This document shows positions 28,972-34,858 of a stretch of 34,858 bases of DNA, piece by piece. The notes below the pieces were generated by a model. It saw only the letters and a program-made list of their open reading frames with translations. It had not been told where the DNA came from and ran no database searches. A program made the translations under genes and the position numbers. Every line of letters begins with the position of its first letter. The stretch's first letter is position 1. Origin of the DNA: Caldifarciminota bacterium (lineage in GTDB: Bacteria; Hydrothermota; Tepidihabitantia; SM23-42; JAOAFX01); assembly GCA_026416055.1 (NCBI GenBank), contig JAOAFX010000013.1:1-34858 (forward strand), written 5' to 3'.

Positions 28972-29199
28972 ATGAATAATAACAAAGCGATAAAAATTAC
29001 CGAACCATCGGATAGCTGTCAGAAAAGTGTAAATTCATTTGCAGAATTTTCAATTGTGGACAACACCATTCTGCAGAAAGGGTTCGCAGATAAAAAACTT
29101 GCAACCGATCGACCATTGAGTATTGATCCTAATTGTGCTAATATGGAAAAAGAATGTGATTTGCATCCCACTCCCTACCCTTTACCACTATTATGCTGA
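28972..29199 (+). CDS. Possible small protein (75 aa), uncertain
   Basis: Open frame filling the gap and overlapping the PHP start; no recognisable motif and no convincing SD. Confidence 0.3.
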   Translation: MNNNKAIKITEPSDSCQKSVNSFAEFSIVDNTILQKGFADKKLATDRPLSIDPNCANMEKECDLHPTPYPLPLLC

Positions 29200-29942
29200 G
29201 ATGGTTTCGTGCCGATTTACATATTCATACCTGTCTATCGCCATGTGGAGATTTGACAATGTCACCTTTGAAGATTCTGCAAAAAGCATACGAAAGGGGG
29301 ATTGATATTATAGGAATTTGCGACCATAATTCAGCAGAGAATGTCCAATTCGCAATCAATGCATCAAACTTACTAGATGGTGCATCACTTACTGTTCTCC
29401 CTGGAATGGAAATCTGTTCAAAAGAAGAGGTTCATATTATTGGACTTTTTGAAAATGCAGGTGATGTTTTAAAGATGCAGGATATTGTTTACCAAACTTT
29501 GCCTGCAGAGAAAAACAATCCGAAACTTTTTGGCGAACAGATAATTGCTAATGAGTACGATGAGATCGAAGGGTATAACGAAAGACTCCTTATTAGAGCA
29601 TGCAATTTATCAGTAAAAGAAATTATTGAAAAAATCCACGAGTTAAATGGCATTGCCATTGCTTCACATATTGACCGTGAGGCTTACAGTATAATTGGAC
29701 AACTGGGATTCATACCCGATGATATCGAACTTGATGGAGTGGAAATATCCACTAATTTAACGGCTGAAGATACACGCAGGATATTACTGGACATAAAATA
29801 TCCGGTCATAAGAAGTTCCGATGCCCATTTCCTTGAGGAAATTGGAAAGGCGACGACGAGTTTTTTTATTGATGAACCGACAATAGAGGAAATAAAAAAG
29901 GCATTAAGAGATGAAAATGGTAGAAAAATTTCTTATGAATAA
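29193..29942 (+). CDS. PHP-domain phosphoesterase
   Basis: RADLHIHTCLSPCGDLTMSP, GIDIIGICDHNSAENV, LPGMEICSKEEVHIIGLF, ASHIDREAYS, RSSDAHFLEEIG. Confidence 0.92.
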   Translation: MLRWFRADLHIHTCLSPCGDLTMSPLKILQKAYERGIDIIGICDHNSAENVQFAINASNLLDGASLTVLPGMEICSKEEVHIIGLFENAGDVLKMQDIVYQTLPAEKNNPKLFGEQIIANEYDEIEGYNERLLIRACNLSVKEIIEKIHELNGIAIASHIDREAYSIIGQLGFIPDDIELDGVEISTNLTAEDTRRILLDIKYPVIRSSDAHFLEEIGKATTSFFIDEPTIEEIKKALRDENGRKISYE

Positions 29943-30083
29943 ATTTCACGCCGTGAATCTTAATAACGAGGCGGGGATCGCATCCCAATCTATTAAATTT
30001 TTTAACATTTCCTGGTATTCTGAGTTTAAACATTGTTTGAAGTCTGGTGGTTGGAGTGTGGTACCCAATAAGAGCAGGAGTTG

Positions 30084-30716
30084 ATGCAAGATTTATCTCT
30101 TCATATTTTAGACATAGTTGAAAATTCCATAGATGCGGGGGCAACGAGGATTGAAATTATGGTTGATGAAAATATAAAAAGAAATCTTTTGAGGATAATG
30201 ATAAAAGATAATGGTAAAGGAATTGAAAGAAAAGAGCTAAAAAAAATTCTTGATCCATTTTATACAACAAGGACTGTAAGGCGGGTGGGTTTAGGATTAT
30301 CCCTTTTTGCCCAGTCTGTTAAAGAAGCCGAAGGAAAAATTGGAATAAAATCAAAAGTCGGGAAAGGCACGGTAGTGGAAGCAATTATGAAATATAATCA
30401 TATAGACAGAAGACCTATGGGCAATATGTGTGATACAATTATGACACTGATTGGAACTAAAGCAGATTCTATAGACTTTGTCTATAAACATTGTAAAGAT
30501 AATAAATGCTTCAGGGTCGATACAAGGGAAATAAAAGACATCCTGAAGGAAATTCCAATTAGTAACCCTGAGGTAATAAAATTCTTAAGAAGGAAAATAT
30601 CTTCCGGTCTGAGAAAAATAAAAGCAGGACAAGGCTTCAGTCTTGTAAAACAAAAAGTCAGCAAATCTCAAGATTTGCACCACAAATTGTCAAGTGAAAA
30701 AGGAGAGAAAAAATGA
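30084..30716 (+). CDS. Orphan histidine-kinase-type ATPase (HATPase_c) without HisKA domain
   Basis: LHILDIVENSIDAGATRIEI, IKDNGKGIERKELKKILDPFYTTRTVRRVGLGLSLFAQS. Confidence 0.88.
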   Translation: MQDLSLHILDIVENSIDAGATRIEIMVDENIKRNLLRIMIKDNGKGIERKELKKILDPFYTTRTVRRVGLGLSLFAQSVKEAEGKIGIKSKVGKGTVVEAIMKYNHIDRRPMGNMCDTIMTLIGTKADSIDFVYKHCKDNKCFRVDTREIKDILKEIPISNPEVIKFLRRKISSGLRKIKAGQGFSLVKQKVSKSQDLHHKLSSEKGEKK

Positions 30717-31096
30717 AAAAACTTAAAATCGGCGACCTTGAAAAAATAAGAGAAAAAGTTGCAAAAACAAGGGTCTTAAGAGAAGGTAAGGCAAGGGCAA
30801 GAATAACGGTTCATATGGGAACCTGTGGTATCGCTGCTGGTGCCCGTGACATCTTAACGACCCTTATGGAAGAGATTGAAAAGAAAAAGATAACGGATGT
30901 AATCGTAGCTACATCTGGCTGTGCTGGATTGTGCAGTCGAGAACCGATGGCCACAGTAGAACTTATTGATAAACCCCCAGTTAAATATGTTGACCTCACC
31001 CCTGAGAAAATAAAAAAGATATTTGCTGAACATGTGATGAAGGGAAAGATTGTCTCTGAATACGCCCTTGCTGTAGGAAGTGAAACAACACATTAG
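30713..31096 (+). CDS. Thioredoxin-like (2Fe-2S) ferredoxin, HydC-like accessory subunit
   Basis: MGTCGIAAGARDI...VATSGCAGLCSREPMATVE cysteine pattern. Confidence 0.88.
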   Translation: MKKLKIGDLEKIREKVAKTRVLREGKARARITVHMGTCGIAAGARDILTTLMEEIEKKKITDVIVATSGCAGLCSREPMATVELIDKPPVKYVDLTPEKIKKIFAEHVMKGKIVSEYALAVGSETTH

Positions 31097-31127
31097 GAAT
31101 ATGGATACCAGTTTGCTGGGATATCAG

Positions 31128-31220
31128 GGAGATGTGCAATCAGGACATCATAGCACCAGAGAATATTTTTCTCTTGATACTCTGGTGTACCGATGCCCTG
31201 TCCTGATTTACCCGATCTCC
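31128..31220. repeat. Long compound hairpin in the intergenic gap of the redox operon
   Basis: Nested arms GGAGAT/ATCTCC, AATCAGGACA/TGTCCTGATT, CACCAGAG/CTCTGGTG around a roughly 18-nt loop. Confidence 0.75.
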
Positions 31221-31267
31221 TCAAAATCTTATATTACGATGATATTTTCTTAACGAAGGAGGTCTTC

Positions 31268-34200
31268 TTGAAAACTTATAGAATGCATCTTCTGGTCTGT
31301 GCGGGGACTGGTTGTGTTGCTGCTGGTTCTTATGAGATAAAAGAAGCGCTTATCAAAGAAATCAACAGGCGTAAATTGCAGGATGAGATTGCAGTGATAT
31401 CTACAGATTGTAATGGATTCTGCGAGCGAGGACCGATTGTTGTAGTCCAGCCCGATGGTATATTCTATCAACGTGTGAAAAAAGAGGACGTTCCATATTT
31501 AGTAGAAGAGCACCTTATTAAAGGAAGACCAGCTAAAAAGCTTCTGTATACACCACCCGCAGAAGTCACACCTGTACCAAAAATGAGTGACATCGGTTTT
31601 TTCAAATTACAGAGATTGATTGTTCTGCGCAACCGTGGCCGCATAGACCCGGAAAATATAGACGAATATATTGCCTTTGATGGCTATAAGGCGCTCGAAA
31701 AGGCATTGACAAAAATGACACCAGAAGAAATCATAAGAGAAATCAAGGAATCTGGTCTGCGGGGACGCGGCGGCGCGGGTTTTCCAACAGGACTTAAGTG
31801 GGAAAGGTGCAGACAACAACCTGGCGATGAAAAATATATTATCTGCAATGGTGATGAAGGAGATCCTGGAGCATTTATGGACCGCAGTGTCCTTGAGGCA
31901 GACCCGCATGCAGTGATTGAAGGAATGATTATCGGAGCAAAGGCGATCGGAGCAAAAAAAGGATTTGTATATGTTCGAACTGAATATCCTCTCGCTTTAA
32001 AGTGCATACGGCTCGCAATTGAGCAGGCAAGAAAGTATGGACTATTAGGTGAAGATATCCTGGGAACCGGCTTTAATTTTGACATTGAAGTATGCCGTGG
32101 TGCAGGTGCATTTGTATCGGGTGAAGAGACATCCCTTATTGCCGCGATTGAAGGAAGGATTGGGGTTCCAAGACAGCGTCCACCCTATCCTGCTCAAAAA
32201 GGGCTCTGGGGAAAACCTACGGTGATCAACAATGTCGAAACCTGGGCAAATGTTCCCCAGATAATTGATAAAGGCGCAAAATGGTTTGCCGAGATTGGAA
32301 CCGAAACGAGCAAAGGAACCAAGATATTCTCGCTTGTGGGCAAAATAAATAATACAGGTCTTGTTGAAGTTCCGATGGGTATCAAACTAAAAGATATTAT
32401 TTATGAGATCGGTGGTGGTATTCCTAAAAATAAAAAGTTCAAGGCAGTCCAGACTGGTGGACCTTCAGGTGGTTGTATACCGGAAAAACTTCTTGATCTA
32501 CCAATCGATTATGAGAGTCTGAAAAAAGCCGGTTCAATGATGGGTTCGGGTGGAATGATTGTTATGGATGAGGATACCTGTATGGTGGATGTGGCAAAAT
32601 ACTTTATGAACTTTCTGCGAGATGAATCCTGCGGTAAATGTCTCTCCTGCCGTGAAGGTACACAGAGAATGTGGGAAATCCTTGGTAAAATTACTGACGG
32701 TGAAGGAACAATGGAAGACCTTGAGGTACTGGAAGAACTGGCAAACGCAGTAAAGGATGCTTCAATGTGCGGACTCGGTCAAACCGCAGCAAATCCGGTT
32801 CTCTCCACGCTGAGATACTTTAGAGATGAATACATTGCCCATATTAAACATAAAAGATGTCCCGCAGTCGTTTGCAAAAATATAATCTCTTCACCCTGCC
32901 AGCATACATGTCCCATAGGCACTGAAGCACCGGCCTATATCGGTTATATTGCCCGTGGTGAGTTTGAAAAGGCATATGAAATAATTTTGAAAGACAATCC
33001 ACTTCTGGGTGTTTGTGGTCGGGTATGCCACCATCCATGTGAAGCAAAGTGTCGCGCGGGTCAAGGTGGTGAACCAATAGCAATCAGAGCCCTAAAAAGA
33101 TTTGCAGCTGAATATGGAAATGGAAAAAAGTCAGATAAAAAAGCAACACCAAAGGGCGAAAAAGTTGCGATAATCGGTTCTGGTCCTGCTGGATTGATGG
33201 CGGGCTATCACCTTACCAAGAAGGGTTATTCGCCGATAATCTTTGAGGCCCAACCAGTAATTGGTGGTATGCTTGTTTTGGGTATTCCTGAATACAGATT
33301 ACCACGAGATATACTACAGAAAGATATTCAGCGCATAATCGATGCAGGAGTAGAAGTAAAAACTAATATGAAACTCGGTAAGGATTTCACAATTGATACT
33401 CTATTCAAAGATGGCTACAAGGCAGTTTTTATAGCTATTGGTGCTCACAAAAGTGTAAAACTTGCCATCCCGAATGAGGAAAAGGAAGGTGTGATACCGG
33501 CGATGGAGTTTTTGACCGATATCCATTTAAAGAAAAAAGTTGAAATCGGAAAAAGGGTTGCAGTAATCGGCGGTGGCAATTCTGCAGTGGATGCAGCAAG
33601 AGTTGCAAATAGACTTCCAGGTGTAGAAAAAGTTATAATTCTCTATCGACGAACACGTGCAGAAATGCCAGCATATCCTGAAGAGATAGAAAGTGCAATT
33701 GAAGAAGGGATTGATATCCATTATCTTACAGCGCCAGTAAAAGTAATCGTTAAAGATAACAAAGTCGCTGGACTTGAATGTGTAAAAATGCAACTGGGTG
33801 AATTTGATGAGTCAGGCAGGCGGAGACCAGTGCCGATAAAGGGAAGCGAATTTACTATTGACATAGATACATTAATCCCTGCAATAAGCGAACAGCCTGA
33901 TATATCATGCCTTGGTGCTGAGCATAAATTTAATATAACAGGATGGAATACATTTGTGGTTGATGCTGAAACACTTGCTACAAATATTCCTGGAGTGTTC
34001 GCTGGTGGTGATGCAATACGAGGACCGAGTTCAGTAATAGAGGCAATGGCAGATGGCAAAAAAGTGGCTGAATCGATTGACAGATATATCAAGGGCGAAA
34101 AAATGGAATTTACATACCAGGTCACCCGACCCTCAGTATACGTAGAACCGGTCAAATTAACTGAAAAAGAACTCCTTGAAAATAAACGAGAACATACAAA

Positions 34201-34348
34201 GAAGTTAGATGTTAAAAAACGTATCAAAAACTTTAAAGAAGTAGACCTTGGATTGGATAGGACATCAGCAATCAAAGAGGCGAAGCGCTGCCTCAGGTGT
34301 GACCTTGAAGTAAAATTAGCGGATGAAAAAAGGAGTAAAAATGATTAA
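31268..34348 (+). CDS. NuoF/HydB-like NADH-binding subunit fused to GltD/NfnB-like FAD-NAD(P)H oxidoreductase
   Basis: TTG start at 31268 after GAAGGAGG (ORF track start 31193 lies in the hairpin). N-term TRX-like 2Fe-2S, then GLRGRGGAGFPTGLKWE, CNGDEGDPGAFMDRSVLE, SCGKCLSCREGT; then CQHTCPIGTEAPAYI, IIGSGPAGLMAGYHL, VAVIGGGNSAVDAAR, GVFAGGDAIRGPSSVIEAMADGKKVAESI. Confidence 0.95.
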   Translation: MKTYRMHLLVCAGTGCVAAGSYEIKEALIKEINRRKLQDEIAVISTDCNGFCERGPIVVVQPDGIFYQRVKKEDVPYLVEEHLIKGRPAKKLLYTPPAEVTPVPKMSDIGFFKLQRLIVLRNRGRIDPENIDEYIAFDGYKALEKALTKMTPEEIIREIKESGLRGRGGAGFPTGLKWERCRQQPGDEKYIICNGDEGDPGAFMDRSVLEADPHAVIEGMIIGAKAIGAKKGFVYVRTEYPLALKCIRLAIEQARKYGLLGEDILGTGFNFDIEVCRGAGAFVSGEETSLIAAIEGRIGVPRQRPPYPAQKGLWGKPTVINNVETWANVPQIIDKGAKWFAEIGTETSKGTKIFSLVGKINNTGLVEVPMGIKLKDIIYEIGGGIPKNKKFKAVQTGGPSGGCIPEKLLDLPIDYESLKKAGSMMGSGGMIVMDEDTCMVDVAKYFMNFLRDESCGKCLSCREGTQRMWEILGKITDGEGTMEDLEVLEELANAVKDASMCGLGQTAANPVLSTLRYFRDEYIAHIKHKRCPAVVCKNIISSPCQHTCPIGTEAPAYIGYIARGEFEKAYEIILKDNPLLGVCGRVCHHPCEAKCRAGQGGEPIAIRALKRFAAEYGNGKKSDKKATPKGEKVAIIGSGPAGLMAGYHLTKKGYSPIIFEAQPVIGGMLVLGIPEYRLPRDILQKDIQRIIDAGVEVKTNMKLGKDFTIDTLFKDGYKAVFIAIGAHKSVKLAIPNEEKEGVIPAMEFLTDIHLKKKVEIGKRVAVIGGGNSAVDAARVANRLPGVEKVIILYRRTRAEMPAYPEEIESAIEEGIDIHYLTAPVKVIVKDNKVAGLECVKMQLGEFDESGRRRPVPIKGSEFTIDIDTLIPAISEQPDISCLGAEHKFNITGWNTFVVDAETLATNIPGVFAGGDAIRGPSSVIEAMADGKKVAESIDRYIKGEKMEFTYQVTRPSVYVEPVKLTEKELLENKREHTKKLDVKKRIKNFKEVDLGLDRTSAIKEAKRCLRCDLEVKLADEKRSKND

Positions 34349-34858
34349 ATTCAAATTGAACGGTCTTGAAGTAGAAGTCCAGAGAGGAACCACTATCTTA
34401 GAGGCCTGTAAATTTTATGGAATCGAAATCCCAACCCTTTGCTATTTTGAAGGACTTACTCCTTATGGTGGGTGCAGGCTATGCCTTGTAGAAATTGGCG
34501 AAGGCGAGAATGCAAAATTGGTGTCATCTTGCACTTATCCCGTTGAAGAGGGTCTTGTAGTGCGAACCAATACGAAAAGGGTGATAAACGCCAGAAAAAT
34601 CATGATTGAATTATTACTGTCAATTTGTCCCCAGTCAAAAATAATCCAGGACCTCGCATCCAAATTTAATGTAAGAAAAGTACGTTTCAAAGTCCGTAAT
34701 GATGACTGTATCCTGTGCGGACTTTGTGTTCGAATGTGCAAAGAACAGATGCAGGCAGGTGCTATTGGGATCGTTGAGCGTGGCTACAGGAAAAAAATAG
34801 CAACTCCATTTGATATTCGCTCTGAGGTATGCCGCTTCTGTGGTGGATGCATCTACAT
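34341..34858 (+). CDS. [2Fe-2S]/[4Fe-4S] subunit, NuoG-N/HoxU-like, truncated by window edge
   Basis: Not in ORF track. ATG 34341 after AAAAAAGGAG: MIKFKLNGLEVEVQRGTTILEACKFYGIEIPTLCYFEGLTPYGGCRLCLVEIGEGENAKLVSSCTYPVEEGLVV...DDCILCGLCVRMCKEQ...VCRFCGGCIY. Confidence 0.88.
   Translation, partial: MIKFKLNGLEVEVQRGTTILEACKFYGIEIPTLCYFEGLTPYGGCRLCLVEIGEGENAKLVSSCTYPVEEGLVVRTNTKRVINARKIMIELLLSICPQSKIIQDLASKFNVRKVRFKVRNDDCILCGLCVRMCKEQMQAGAIGIVERGYRKKIATPFDIRSEVCRFCGGCIY

Noticed and set aside
31193-31267. N-terminal extension MPCPDLPDLLKILYYDDIFLTKEVFL of the NuoF-like ORF
   Set aside because: Encoded by one arm of the hairpin; a strong SD (GAAGGAGG) precedes the TTG at 31268.
1-34858. CRISPR arrays, tRNA, rRNA genes, prophage or defence genes
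   Set aside because: No regularly spaced repeats, no cloverleaf or rRNA-like stretch, and no phage or defence motifs recognised by eye; a tRNAscan/Infernal run would be needed to exclude small RNAs fully.

Overview
Bacterial window of about 35 kb, read entirely by eye from sequence and translated motifs. The left half is almost all on the minus strand (18826 down to 873) and reads as a long acyl-CoA, propionate and branched-chain catabolic run: three acyl-CoA dehydrogenases, EtfB, EtfA, an HdrD/GlpC-like Fe-S protein, a zinc-ribbon pair (one member decayed), GlnRS, a half-size asparaginase-like protein, MeaB, both methylmalonyl-CoA mutase subunits, an MBL-fold protein with a coupled 70-aa protein, a carboxyltransferase and a biotin carboxylase. 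A TrkH-type K+ transporter fragment at 1-467 is missing from the ORF track. An IS4-type element of 1256 bp, with perfect 20-bp inverted repeats and a perfect 9-bp target duplication, separates the two halves. It lies 3 bp upstream of a putative promoter for the minus-strand operon. The right half (plus strand) has a zinc-ribbon/sensor histidine kinase, an NtrC-type regulator, and a glutamate dehydrogenase gene with a textbook sigma-54 promoter and two phased upstream dyads. It continues into a NuoE/HydC/NuoF-like redox operon interleaved with signalling-type proteins: two DRTGG domains, two orphan HATPases, a PHP protein, and an Fe-S protein with degenerate [FeFe]-hydrogenase motifs. The NuoF-like subunit is fused to a GltD/NfnB-like NADPH oxidoreductase. 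Best candidates for something under-described are the redox-signalling block, the NuoF-GltD fusion, a catalytically degenerate acyl-CoA dehydrogenase paralogue, a 93-nt compound hairpin inside the redox operon, and the sigma-54/dyad arrangement at the GDH gene. No database search was possible, so family assignments are from recognised motifs.
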